A DNA stretch of 64,000 nucleotides from Melastoma dodecandrum (lineage: Eukaryota > Streptophyta > Magnoliopsida > Myrtales > Melastomataceae): positions 7,254,001 to 7,318,000 of the forward strand of contig JARUPY010000538.1 of the NCBI GenBank assembly GCA_029817715.1, read 5' to 3'. Below the pieces are notes generated by a model. That model did not search any database, was not told where the DNA came from, and was given only the letters and a program-made list of their open reading frames with translations. Below are positions 1 to 11,329 of this stretch, piece after piece; the first letter of the stretch is position 1; each line of letters begins with the position of its first letter. The position numbers were made by a program, and so were the translations under genes.

Positions 1-1712
1 CACTTTATTTTGAGATGCAATTCAATATAAAAGTGTCTTCACAAGAAAATGGAAGCATTTATGTACAAATTTAAGTTTTGATGAAATTAAAAAATGCACT
101 AACATTGCAAAGAGAGAGTGTCGATCAAATGCTTAGGCATGGAAATAACGTAAGTCAAAAAATACAAATTTCAAGAGTCCGAATGTTGACCAACATAGTA
201 CTTGTCAGTTCTTTCTCCATCACCTATTTCTCATTTCACCTAAAAACACTTCGAAGCAATCATTAATACGATACTGCTGATTTTGAATTCCTTGATATTC
301 TTCCCTTAAGCCAGAAATCTCATATCGGACCGAGGATAGCTTTAGTTGGTTGCTTACATTGAAAGGCTCAAACTTGGAGTACATATGTACATGCCACGAT
401 GATGTTCTGTAAGCTATCAAACCACATCGAAAGATCTTCCATTTGATTTTGACATACACATCATCTAAACTAGTACCATCAAGACGCACTTCCTGGAGTC
501 ATCTCCACTATATGTCTTAAGTTGTTGCGTGCCCATATATTTCCAATGGCGTTCACTTGAGCCATTATCAGGCACAATCCCCATCAGAGTAAGAGAATTA
601 ACATTAATAGGGCCAACAATAATGTAATCCCACTCATGACCTTCTAACGGCATGTTAAAATAACGAAACAACCTTGTAAGGATATTGACATGATATAAGA
701 AGTTGAATCCAACTTCCTCTCATCCCACTCCTCCCCATCAAACTAAATGTTTTCACATTTTACTAACACACGTGACGGTAGATCAGAAGTTGAACCAAAC
801 TATTTATCTTGCGCTTGTTGTGGTCACTCCATAAAGTTGAGACTCCCTTATGGTTTCTGAAAGAGATAATTAGGGAAGCGATGCAAAGGATGAGGATGGG
901 CTTGTCAGGCAGCGCGATGGAAGAGGATGGCGGCTTGTCAGACGATGCAACAGAGGAGGAGGGTGGGAGTTTCTGGTCAAGGCAATGGAAGAGGGTGGAG
1001 GAAGAGGAAGAAGAACATCGGTCTTTCAATGTAAATTCAGCTAGTCCATGTACATTCAACTTATCAAGCATACTCTTCACTAAGTAATTGTTTTCCGACC
1101 TAAAAAAACCACGTCTATTATTCGTCTTGTCTTTATTTGTTGTATGTCTACCATCTGACCCATTCATACCATCTCTCATCCTCATTACCAACTACTAAAG
1201 GACCGCTACGATTAATTGCCGAACTAGGGAAAGCAGCAGAATTTTTACCTTTGCCTTTACGCCCAGACTTCAAAGAAAACTGGCAATTATGATAGAAACT
1301 TATTGCCGGTAGACACAATTATTTATTCAAAAGCTTATAATAATAAATTATAAAGTTTAGAAGGGACTATTCTTTTAACAAATATTTCGTACCCAAATTT
1401 AAAAGAAAACCACAAAATTTACCAAATCCTTTTTAATCTTATCGTATCGTTTGAAAAAATTTAGATAATCTATTGATTGGACATTTAATGTGAAAGCTCT
1501 CTATAGCTTATTCATATTATACAATAAATTTGTCTTACTTTACCACAACCACGAATCAAAATTACATACTAAATAAATTCTCTTAATCTAAATACTATGA
1601 TATAAATATACATATATTTTGTAAAGACGCAAAACATACGTATTCGTTTTCACACCTCGTTCGCAAACTGGAAAATTGTACATATATCCTGAATAATGCA
1701 TGCTAAATAAAT
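1..1712. other. AT-rich region, no recognised gene
   Basis: No long ORF with a recognisable domain is visible. Short minus-strand ORFs lie at 220-489, 465-671 and 763-1191. The first two have a tryptophan-rich composition that vaguely recalls the associated domain of plant F-box proteins, but no F-box is present and I do not assign them. A minus-strand stretch at about 1145-1275 reads as a basic, Gly/Lys/Ser-rich peptide and could be a coding relic. From about 1300 to 1710 the sequence is very AT-rich and shows nothing. Confidence 0.3.
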
Positions 1713-1880
1713 TGTTAAATGTTATTGTAATTTGTAATCTACATTAAGTGAATTAAATGGCCTACGAAGTTGGGTAGTGTTAATGGTCTAGGAACTAGAA
1801 GGAAGTTCATAAGAAATATGGTAGAGTAAATGCTTGCTCTACATCTTTCCTATGACTTTATAGAAGCATAAGCAATCTCC
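1713..1880 (+). repeat. 5' part of a family-B copia LTR, cut by an inversion
   Basis: It begins TGTTAAATGTTATTG and follows the LTRs of element B (19310-19678 and 34344-34708) over its full length, including the closing GCAATCTCCAAATG. There the match stops and gypsy integrase sequence begins. The next part of the same LTR lies in reverse orientation at about 2959-3118. It is diverged from the B copies, so it is an older insertion. No internal B sequence is present beside it, so it is probably a solo LTR that was later hit by gypsy element D and then inverted. Confidence 0.8.
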
Positions 1881-2470
1881 AAATGTGTCAATCGTACCCT
1901 GGTTGCAATTCTTCGAACCTTGGTCTCGAAAAATCAGAATGATTGGGATGTGGAGCTCACTCATGCAGAATTTGCCTACAATCGAGCTCCAAGTTCGACG
2001 GCGAAATCCTCACCTTTTGAGGTGGTTTACGGACTTAACCCCTTGGTACCTGTCGAACTAATGCCTCTAGTTGGTGCTAGAACAGTTAGTTGAGATGCTG
2101 AAGAACATGCGAAGGAGATGCGAATGCTCCATGAGAAGATTCGAGCACAGATCGAGAAGGTTAATGATCGTTACCAGGAAAGGGCCAATCGAGGATGTAG
2201 AGAGAAGATTTTTCAGCTCGGAGATTTGGTGTGGATTCATCTGAGGAAGGAGCGTTTCCCTGCCAAAATGAAGAACAAACTGATGTCTCGAGCGGAAGAA
2301 CCTATCAAGATCGTCGAACGAATCAACAATAATGCCTACAAGGTCTTTCTGCCAGGAGACTATGGAGTTTCTGCCACTTTCAACGTCTAGGATCTCATTC
2401 CGTTTGTTGAGGATGACGACGATGTGAGTTTGGGGACAAACTCTTTTCAACAACGAGAGGATGATACAAG
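1881..2470 (+). pseudogene. Ty3/gypsy integrase C-terminus (element D, inverted part)
   Basis: Plus-strand translation gives the end of a gypsy integrase. It starts just after the usual HPQTDGQ motif (VNRTL...), runs through FAYNR and PFEVVYG, then the GDLVWIHLRKERFP module and a GVSATFNV ending. An in-frame stop follows the TV at about 2091, and another stop follows FNV at about 2388. The missing N-terminal half of the same integrase is on the opposite strand at 3119-3893 and ends exactly where this part begins. The module resembles chromoviruses of the CRM/Galadriel type, but the clade is not settled. Confidence 0.8.
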
Positions 2471-2958
2471 GACCATTGAGCACCATCGACTAGAGCTGTC
2501 AGCATGCTCATCTCTGATTATCCATCGAAGTAAGTATCCGTCGAAGGAAGGATCCTTCCAAGCAAGCATCCGTCGAAGGAAGTCTGATCGAAGTAGAAGC
2601 AAACCCTGCATTAAAGACGCATTGATTGTCCAGCCACCCACGCCTCTACTTTCTTGCATTCATGTTGTTGCATTTCCTATAAGCCATTTATGGTTCGTCC
2701 ATGAATCTAGCCATGCATGCATCACTTTACATTCAAAGTCTTGCATTTAATTTCTTTCTTTCTAAGGCAACTATATAAGGTGCCTTTGTAACTCATTGGA
2801 GAGAACTTTTGAATTAGATTACAACCCCAGAAATATACTTGTGCCTTTTCTATCCGAAGTGAGTGGAATCTCCTTCTACCTTGTTCTTCATTTGGTGGAT
2901 TTCAAGTGCGGATTGAGTTGAGCATTTCAACCGGTGGTGGTGTATGAGTATCCTCAGG
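2471..2958 (+). repeat. Probable 3' LTR of gypsy element D (inverted segment)
   Basis: This stretch lies between the end of pol and the inverted piece of family-B LTR, where the element's LTR should be. A good TATA motif (CTATATAAGG) sits at 2771-2780, followed by a transcribed-looking region. Repeated GTCGAAGGAAG motifs occur at about 2525-2590. I found no second copy in the window, so the ends are approximate. Confidence 0.5.
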
Positions 2959-3118
2959 TTTGTTTAACTATTGTGACACAACGAAATGGTTCTGGAAATA
3001 AGGAAAAGAAATTCTAGAGAGGAAAACTTTGGTTAACTATGGAGTATTCTTTCTTATCTTACTACCAGAATGCTTTCTTGGCCACCAAAAACACAGGTCT
3101 TTTTTATTGGATGGGAAT
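2959..3118 (-). repeat. Middle part of the family-B LTR, reverse-complemented
   Basis: Reverse-complemented, this matches the element-B LTR from the CATTCTGG...GTAAG block through the CTCTCTAAATTTCC-like block to CCAGAA(A/C)CA. It continues the plus-strand LTR fragment that ends at 1880. Its orientation opposite to that fragment supports the inversion. The boundary with the gypsy integrase is at about 3118-3125. Confidence 0.7.
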
Positions 3119-6100
3119 GAATGACCTCCATTTGTCCATCGGTCTGCGGATGATAGGCGATACTGAAGACGAGCTTTGTTCCCAATTTGTGCCACAACGT
3201 CTTCCAAACGTAACTAAGGAACTTGCCATCTCGATCTGACACGATCGTCTTCGACACTCCATGCAACTTCAGCACTTCTCGAAAATACAAATCCGCTACA
3301 TTGGTTGCATCATCCGTCTTCTGCCATTGAATGAAGTGAGTCATCTTCGAGAATCTATCGACCACCACCATGATCGAATCCTTCCTTCGTTGTGTCCTTC
3401 GTAGTCCTAGCACGAAATCCATACTTACATGCTCCCATGGTCGCTCTGAGACTGGAAGTGGAGTATACAATCCTTGGGGCCGAACTCGGCTCTTCGCCTG
3501 CTTGTAGATAGCACATCTTGAGATAAGACTTTGCACTTGCTTCTCCATTCGAGGCCAATAGAAATTCTCGTGCAATATCGACAGCGTCTTTTCGACTCCA
3601 AAATGTCCGACTATTCCTCCTCCATGAACTTCTCGAATAAGCAGCTCTCGAGTTGAACTCCTAGGGATACACAACTTAGAATCTCGAAGTAGCAATCCAT
3701 TCATCTGATGGAATCGATCGACGACCTGATTGGTGCAATTTTGGAAGAAAATCCTTCCAAAGGCTTCATCATCCTTATATAGTTCCTTCAAGTACTCAAA
3801 TCCAATCAGCTTTGTCTCCATCGCGGATAGTAGAGTCATCTGCCTCGAGAGAGCATCAGTGACTACATTCTTCGTTCCTAATTTGTGCTTCAAGACAAAG
3901 GTGAAAGCTTGTAGAAACTCGACCCACTTCGCATGTCGTTGACTAAGCTTGTGCTAACCATTGATATATTTGAGAACTTCATGGTCAGTGTGCAACACGA
4001 ACTCTCGAGGCAGCAAGTAATGGCTCCACGTCTCGAGTACTTGAACGATGGCTAGGAACTCCTTATCGTACGTCGAATAGTTGAGTTTGGCACCGTTGAG
4101 CTTATCGTTGAAGTATGTAATGGGTTTCCCCTCCTGTAACAAGACTCCTCCGATCCCAACTCCATATGCATCACATTCGACTTCGAACATCTTCGCAAAG
4201 TTATGTAAGGCAAGAACGGGTGCTTCACTTAGACACTTTAGTCGATCGAAACTATCTTGTGTTGTTGAAGTCCACTCAAACTTTTCTCCCTTTAAATATT
4301 TGGTGAGTGGGGCTGTGATCGAGCAGAAACCTCAAATGAACCTCCTGTAGAACGACGCTAAGCCATGAAAGCTTCGAACGTCGTGGAAACTCTGAGGCGC
4401 TAGCCACTACTTAATCGCTTCGATCTTGCTTTCGTCGACCTTGATTCCTTCAACAGATACTACAAAACCAAGAAATATTACACTCGGCTGAAAGAACTCA
4501 CACTTCTTAGGATTTCCGTATAGCTTCTCCCCCAGAAATGTGTGGAACACAATCCTCAAATGGTCGTCATGCTCCTCGTTGTTTCGACTGTAGATGAGGA
4601 TATCGTCGAAGTAGACGACCACAAACTTCCCCATGAAAGGTCACAAGGCATGGGTCATCAGTTCCATGAACGTGCTGGGTGCGTTAGCCAAACCAAAGGG
4701 CATCACCAACCAGTCGTACAACACGTACTTAGTCTTGAAGGTTGTTTTCCACTCGTCGCCTTCTTTCATTCGAATGTGGTGGTAGCCACTTCGCAAATCC
4801 ACTTTCAAAAACACCTGCGCTTTATGCAACTCATCCAACATATCATGTAGTCAAGGAATAGAAAAAAAATACTTCAGCATGATCTTGTTGATCGCTGAAC
4901 TATCCGTGCGCATTCGCCAAGTGTCATCCTTCTTCGGCACCAATATGGCTGGGACTGAACAAGGGCCCAACTCTCTCGAACGAAGCCCTTCTTGACTAAC
5001 TCATCAACCTGCCTATGCAGCTCCTTAGCTTCCTCTGGATTACAACGATAAGCTGGTCGATTGGGTAGAAACGCTCCTAGAACCAAGTCGATCTGGTGTT
5101 GAATGCTTCGCAAAGGTAGTAGTTCGACGGGCAGCTCCTTCGGAAACACATCCTTGAACTCCTCCAGTATGGAATGGCTAGGGGATGGCTTGTTGCTTGA
5201 CCTGGGGCTGCTTCGACAAGAACCACAAAGTAAGCCTTCACACCATCGTGAATTGCTCAAACCAATTGGACTCCCTTGAGAGGCTGATTGGTAGATCGAT
5301 TATGTGGTGCTATCATAGGTTGAGTGGTCAGGGGCATCAAGGTGACCCTCTTCTCGTCGACGTTGTAGGTATTGCGATACCTGTCATGTTGCGCGTGTCG
5401 ATCAAATTGTCTCGGGCTTCCTAGGAGCAAGTGGCATCCATCGGAATAACGTCGCAAACGACTTCATCTTTGTAGCTTTTCCCAATAGAAAATGGAGCTC
5501 GCGCTCTCTTGGTTACTCAAACATTACTCTCCTTTTTGAGCCATTGTAATTGATAAGGATGAGGATGAGCTTCGATAGGCAACTTAAGCTTTTCGACCAT
5601 CATCCTTAACACAGCGTTGGTGCAACTTCCGCTATCCATAATCAACAAACAAACTTTTCTGACGACTGTGCACCTGGTGTGGAAAATACTTTCCCTTTGA
5701 TTCTCCTCTCTCGCCAGTGTCACGCTTTAGGCTTTTCAGATGACCAACAACTCTCCTTCGTCCGGGTACTCCTCAATCTCTTCTGCATCCTAAATTGGAT
5801 CGATGTTCTAATCGAACTCTTCTTCTCCATCAGACTGTTCTCTAATGATAACGTTTCTCATCGTTGGACACACAGAAGCCATGTGTCCTACTCCTTTGCA
5901 CGTGAAACATCGTCGATTGGTATCTCACTCGTTCGACTTGACTTCTGGTCTATTAGTCGATGGTGGAATTTTTCTTGACGTCGTCGATGGTGGAATTTTT
6001 CTTGACGTCGTCGACAGTGACTTTGCCTAAGAGCTACTCCCCTTGTTGAAAGGCAAAGCCTTCACAATGGGCGGGTACTCAATCTCCTCGCTTGCTGTTA

Positions 6101-6150
6101 TTCAACCTTGTGGGCAAGCGCTCTAACATCGTCGAAGTTCAAATACTATT
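3119..6150 (-). pseudogene. Ty3/gypsy gag-pol relic (element D), main part
   Basis: Minus strand, 5' to 3': gag end with a CX2CX4HX4C zinc knuckle at 5868-5909; retropepsin at about 5520-5720 with a DSGS active-site motif; reverse transcriptase at about 5180-4407 with YFDDILIYS near 4620; RNase H at about 4190-3954; and integrase at 3893-3119. The integrase has a GGGIVGHFG zinc-finger region in which the second cysteine of the HHCC pair is lost (CAIY), then DFVLGL, VSDRD and HPQTDGQ. Stops and frameshifts break it between domains. The integrase C-terminus is missing here and is found inverted at 1881-2470. It cannot make a working polyprotein. Confidence 0.85.
5957..6012. repeat. 27-bp tandem duplication in the gag relic
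   Basis: The unit starting TCGATGGTGGAATTTTTC occurs at 5957 and again at 5984 with almost no change. The period of 27 bp keeps the reading frame of the gag relic, adding nine codons downstream of which the zinc knuckle follows on the minus strand. It is probably a slippage event. Confidence 0.75.
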
Positions 6151-6800
6151 GAAGTTCGACTACATCCGCGATCTAGGGTTTAAGTTATTCAAATTTAATT
6201 TCCCTTGGAGCGTTGGATGACGAGGGATGCTGATGTTATTTAGGAGATGGTGTCTTAAAAGTTATTCGGGGAACCCTTGTGCTAATGAAGGCGAAGAAGA
6301 TTTGAGGTATTTATCATCTTCTCGAAAAAGTCGTAAATGACAACTTCTCACATGGCTCGACGGGATGCGGATCCGGGGTTATTTCTCGAGGTGGAGCGTT
6401 AGCCAGCAACGTGGGTACAAGGGCGATGTGTACAGGCTCGAGGGTGTCAAGCAAGGTGAAACCGATGGGGAAGTTCGGTGGTGGTGCTTACATTGACGGT
6501 GATGTCAATAGTGAGGTGGAGCGGATTAAAGTTCCAGGTAGAGAGATCTAGAAACAGTCGACAGGTGAGACTTCTCGGGGTACCAAGAAGGTACTGAGTG
6601 CGAAGCGCAAGAGGGAGTTGGAGCCACGGTATCCGATGGCTGCCCGGGAGCGGAAGTACTGCGATCGTGTGAAGGGTAGAGCGATAATCAAAGGCGGTGA
6701 CAACGCTCTCAGGAAGACACTACGAATGAAGGGGTGAGCTCTTCAGCGCTCCGGAAGTCCAAGGAAGGAAAATTCGGTAATTTTGGCCCAAGGTGGAGAT
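6150..6800 (+). mobile_element. Internal end of unidentified LTR element F
   Basis: This 650-bp stretch lies directly upstream of an LTR and ends in a polypurine-like tract (AAGGTGGAGAT, 6790-6800), as expected just before a 3' LTR. It is GC-richer than its neighbours. A lysine/arginine-rich frame at about 6580-6738 ends in TGA. It has no recognisable gag or pol domain, so F may be a non-autonomous derivative or the truncated end of a larger element. The junction with the gypsy gag relic at about 6150-6190 is not sharp. Confidence 0.45.
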
Positions 6801-7261
6801 TGTTAGGATTTGGTCCGAAGTTGAGATCTTTTGAGATTACGTAATATTGTAGAAATATAATATCTGATATTATTAGATATTATATGATTGTGGCTAATAT
6901 CTATGTCCTATTGTATTAGATTTCTAACTTGGAGGACACGTTAAGACTACCTATAAATAGGGGCTTTGTCTAAGTTATTAGGTATGGTTTGACACGGCGA
7001 GTGTGTGGCATTTGAGAGAGAAAATCATCGGGTCAGGGTAGAGGTTATTCTACGGGATTCGGGGTTAGGATTTTCTTGTATCTTGGGTGGGTGAGTGACA
7101 CAATTGGTGCTTCTGTAATCTCGGTTATCTAGTGGAATCTCCAGAGGACTTCCCCGTGGATGTAGGCCGATTTTGGTCGAACCACGTAAATCTTGTGTGT
7201 GCTGTTTTTTTGTCCAAGTTTCACCATCAAGGCTTGACACGATAGCTGAATTTCCCCAACA
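6801..7261 (+). repeat. LTR of element F (461 bp)
   Basis: It begins TGTTAGGATTTGG and ends TTTCCCCAACA, giving the TG...CA termini of an LTR. A promoter-like CCTATAAATAGGGG lies at about 6950-6963. A polypurine-like tract precedes it, so this is read as a 3' LTR. It abuts the 5' leader of element A2 only 15 bp before its gag start codon. No second copy is visible in the window. Confidence 0.7.
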
Positions 7262-7276
7262 ATACGAATTGAACTA

Positions 7277-8283
7277 ATGACTGATAACTACTATGTACCA
7301 AAACCACATGTTAGGAATCCTCCCATATTTGACGGTAAGAATTTTGTTTGTTGGAAAATTCGGAAGAGTGCTTTTGTTGATGCTATTGACGATAACTTAT
7401 GGTCCTATATAAAAGATGGTCCACCTTCTATACTAGAGAATCAACAAAATGATCGAGATAGTCGTCCCACACGGGAATACCTCAAGGTCAAACGACTCAC
7501 TAAAACGGAAAAGTACTTAATGTTTAATGTTATGTCTAAGAGTGAATTTGTTAAAGTTTCTACTTGCACTTTGGGCAAAGAAATCTGGGATAAGCTTGTC
7601 ACCATGTACGTTGGGACAGACTAGAGTAGAGAAACTAAGATGAATTTCTTAATTCATTAATATGAAAATTTTACTATGCAAGGTTATGAATCTGTAGAAC
7701 TGATATTCCGGAGACTCAACCTTCTAGTTGATGCTTTAACACATTTAGACAAAGTCTATACAAATTATAAGCTAGTTCCAAAGGTTTTGCATATACTCTA
7801 CCCAAATCTTGCGAAGTCAAGAAAATGGCTATAGAGGAATAGGCTAAAGATCTTTCCACTCTTCGGCTAGATCAGTTAATAGCTCCTTAATATCATATGA
7901 GATGGAAAGATCCTCTCAATTTGATGCAAAGAAAGCCACAGTAGCTTTTAGAGTATCGGAAGAACCAACAAAGGATTCTAATTATGAAGCAGAAGCTGAA
8001 TCGGATGACGAACTCGCTATGATAGCTAAGGCCTTCTGCGATTCGCCACCAAGAAATGCTTAAATAAGAGAAGCCAAAATCGTGATAAGCTAAGTTGGTC
8101 ATATGCTTTGAATGCAAAAAGAAAGGGCACTACATAACATAATGTCCTTTACATAAAGAGAAGGAAAAACCTTCTGCAAAGTCTAAGTCCAAGAAAGCAA
8201 TGGCTGCTTGGGTAGATCTTGATGATTCTGATGATGAGGAAGAAGAAGCACTAATGTGCCTCACCGCTCACACAGAATCTCAA
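7277..8283 (+). pseudogene. Gag relic of element A2
   Basis: The start codon at 7277 matches that of element A gag (ATTGAACTAATG context). An open part runs to 7621. It carries the NPPIFDGKNF and EIWDKLVTMYVGT blocks of the Sirevirus-type gag. Frameshifts follow after 7620. A zinc knuckle (CFECKKKGHY...) is visible at about 8107-8150 but is broken by a stop before its final cysteine. The acidic linker to pol at 8210-8265 retains tryptophan where element A has a TGA stop, so the gag-pol junction was originally open. Confidence 0.75.
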
Positions 8284-9178
8284 AAAGAAACATCTATACC
8301 TTGACACGGGAGAGCTTATGTGCTATAGAAAGGTGCCTTCTGTCTGTCAAAGATGAGAGCCATATATGGCATAGAAGGTTGAGAGATTCCAACTTTAAAT
8401 TGTTATCCAAACTTGCTAGAAAAGAGTTAGTAAAATGTTTACCTAACATCAAATTCGAGCAAGACAGCTTCTGTGAAGCATGTTCACTTGGAAAACAAAC
8501 CAAATTTTCATTCAAGTCTAAGAATAAACTTTCAACTACACAACCTCTAGAACTTCTACATATGAATCTATTCTGTCCTACTAGAGTTCAAAGTATTGGC
8601 GGTAGAAGATATTGTCTAGTTGTAGTAGATGACTACTCTATATACAGGGTTAAATTTCTAACTCATAAAAGTGATGCTTTTGAAAGTTTCATAAAACTCG
8701 CTAAGAAATTATAGAATGAAATATGATTTTCTATAAAAGTTATAAGGATAGATCATGGTATTGAGTTTGAAAATCATGAATTCGCTACCTTATGTGACGA
8801 ACATGGTATCGATCAAATTTCTCTGCATCGTATATTCCTCAATTGAATGGAGTAGCAGAAAGGAAAAATCGAGCACTTTTAGACTTAGCTAGAACCCTAA
8901 TTTGTGAGAGCAATGCTGCACAGAACCTTTGGGCAGAAGCTGTTAGTACAGCCTGCTATATCTCTAATAGGGTTCTACTAAGACCCATACTAGAAGAAAC
9001 TTCCTATCAACTATACAGGGGGAGAAAACCAAACATTTTCTATTTTCATGCCTTTAGAAGTCCATGTTTTATCTTAAGACCTTCTAAGGACAATCTAGGA
9101 AAATTTGAAGCTAACACAGATAAGGGTATCATTCTTGGATACTCTTTGTCTAGCAAAGCATATCTTTTGAACCTATAG
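8284..9178 (+). pseudogene. Integrase relic of element A2
   Basis: It begins directly with KRNIYTLTRESL, the pre-integrase region, because about 110 codons that include the protease have been deleted at about 8283. It then carries the HHCC region (IWHRRL..., FCEACSLGK), a VVDDYS motif, and NGVAERKNR around the catalytic glutamate (8850-8880). It runs on to the start of RT (LRPSKDNLGKFEANTDKG). A frameshift lies near 8815, so the D,D(35)E core is split between frames. Confidence 0.75.
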
Positions 9179-9690
9179 AAATTTCTATATAACCCAAGCC
9201 TTCTACGGAAGACATAGAAGATTCCAAGTCTTATGTTCATGATTCTCAAAGAGAACCAGAACAAATAGTTGAAAATTCTCATGAGGCATCATCATCAGCA
9301 CAAAATAATTAACAAAATGATTTTAGAGTACCTTCTCAATATAATAAATGACATCCTAATGACCAAGTCATATGAGACATCAATAGTGGCATACAGACAA
9401 GACGTTTTGTTATCAACCACACTGGAGATTTTCAGATTCCTTCTCAGAATTTACCACGCATTGTTGATAAACCTTTCTCCATTGGCATGATCGAATGAAA
9501 AAAGTGCTTCGTCAATTCCAATGGAACAAAGCCTAGATGTTTTTTCCAATAAGGTTTTGTTGCGTAGAATACGTCAACACATAGCATCAATTGGTTGATA
9601 TCTTTACGAAGCCTCTGGATAAAGAAAAGTTTTTCTTTCTCAGAAGTGAACTAAGAATCTGCCATCCTATATAACGTCTTACATAAGACA
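9179..9690 (+). pseudogene. Deleted RT/RNase H remnant of element A2
   Basis: The first part follows the linker between integrase and RT in element A, up to the paired QTRR-type region near 9400. The final 90 bp match the end of its RNase H ([12 protein letters not shown] then SEL) and stop codon, at about 9595-9675. The roughly 1.3 kb that should encode the RT palm, YVDD and most of RNase H is missing. Confidence 0.65.
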
Positions 9691-10215
9691 AGATAAAGTT
9701 GTGTATCTGACAGAAAAACAATCAAGGACCCTACAGAACTCCTATAAATCAATGACGCAAAAGAAAAGAAAGGGAGAAGGACAGAGACAAAAATACAAAA
9801 AAAGCTCCCCTTCCAAGCATTCTTCAAGCCTCCCCTTTCCTCCCGACGAGCTTCTCGACCAAGGTAAGCTCATGGAGCAATGGAGACCCCCCCGACCAGC
9901 CTAACCGCGGAGGACACGTTCCCGTTTCACAAGTCGACGGTTGTGGCAAGAAGAAACAACGGCAACCCCAGACAACCTCCGACGTCCTCCCTTCGCCGTC
10001 TCCATGCTCAAGGCCATCTCTCCGGCATCTAGGATCTGCCCTCCCTCGTCTAGAGACGAGGAGGACTCAACTACCACATTTCGTAACCTTGTAGCTTCGC
10101 CGGAGGGCTCCCTTTTTGCTTTGACGTTTTCTTGTTTGCGCAGCCGCAAGGATTGGGCAGCCGAGAACCAACTCACGAAGACATCTTGTGGTCGCCAAAA
10201 CAGGCCAAGACTCTC
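9690..10215. other. GC-rich block inserted between pol and ORF3 of A2
   Basis: In element A the sequence after the pol stop runs from a CGTCTTACAAAAGACA block directly to a TTATATAATATAGAAACTTACAAC block. In A2 the same two blocks are separated by about 520 bp of GC-richer sequence with no match elsewhere in the window. Short ORFs exist on both strands (for example 9941-10303 plus and 9901-10176 minus) but I recognise none. It may be a captured host fragment or another insertion. Confidence 0.45.
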
Positions 10216-10479
10216 ACATTATAAAATAGAAACTTACAACAAAAGGTACAATCCTCTGTACTCTTTACTACATAAGGTAGATCCTCTGTACGCTACACAA
10301 TAGAAAGTATAATAAACTGTATATCTAAAACACGAATTTAAATTCGAATAAGGCTCCAAGATTTGTCTAGAAGCTCATATTAGGAAATATATTATTAAAA
10401 TATATTTTCCAAACTAGTAAAATAGAAGCTACAAAAGGTTAAACCTTCTACGTCTTCATTTTCGCTCTCCTCTGTACAG

Positions 10480-10765
10480 GAGAAACTTGTAACATAAAGG
10501 ATGTTGCAACACCTTTTGCTTGAACCACTGCAGCTAAAGCATCTGCTGCACGGAGATGACCCAGATCATCTGATGAAGGGTTTCTCCCCTCGAACTTGAA
10601 CTCTCTCCTCAAAGATATACAACAACAAGTTGTGGCTAATGGGGAAGACTTGTGCTTCCTCCTACGAATGGTCATGGATTTGACTCACATGGTGGAACGC
10701 CAAGAAAAGCTTCTTTGCGACAACATTGAAGAGGTCTCTTCATTGCTTGAATATTTTGTTCCTTA
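10480..10765 (+). pseudogene. ORF3 C-terminal relic of element A2
   Basis: Plus-strand translation of about 10555-10765 gives a heptad-rich helix (segments LLKDIQQQVVANGED and MVERQEKLLCDN) that lines up residue by residue with the C-terminus of element A ORF3 (LLKDLKQQAVENGED, TVERQNKLLREN). A stop follows a VP ending at about 10765. The upstream domain is missing or unreadable. Its survival shows that ORF3 belongs to this element family and was not picked up by A alone. Confidence 0.7.
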
Positions 10766-11329
10766 GACCAAGAACTGATTTTCATGGTCTAAATGTTTTG
10801 ATGTAATAAGTGCCACTTGTGGACAAACCTTCTACACTTTGGTTTTGAACTTTTTGTTTTACCTTTTGCAAGAACTGAAACTACCCTCTACACTTTGGTT
10901 ATGTCATACCTTCTGCAAAAATCTTCTCTTCTAATCATATTTCTTTCACCTATTTTTTGATGTGACAGAAGGAGAGAAATTTGTGTTGGGAGAGAGCACT
11001 TCTCTATGTATTCAGTTGAAGAAAAATCTTTGAATTTCTATAACTTTTAGGGTGTAGAAGGCTATGAGACTTATAGCTCATAATCAACAATCTGCAGGGT
11101 ATGCGAGTCGTGATTTTATATAGAAGCTTCACGCTTTGTACAGTACATCATTGAAGCTTTGTGCTCAGTGAACAACTTGTTTGTATAACAGAAGCTTATA
11201 TGCTCTGTTAAACAAAAACCATATGGTTTTATAAAATGCAGGACTCGTACTCGCACCTATCTAGGGAGAGTTCGGGGGAGTTACTTGCAAAAATATTTCC
11301 CTCAACAATGAATGTTTTGTCAGCATCAA

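Noticed and set aside
220..671. Minus-strand ORFs as an F-box protein gene
   Set aside because: There is no F-box, the pieces are in different frames and the resemblance is limited to aromatic spacing.
1881..6150. Two separate gypsy elements in opposite orientation
   Set aside because: The plus-strand and minus-strand parts share no domain, meet at one point of the integrase, and a copia LTR is split at the same place. One inverted element is simpler.
9901..10303. Overlapping ORFs as a host gene
   Set aside because: Both strands are open over the same GC-rich block and neither shows a known domain. The block is kept as an insertion of unknown origin.
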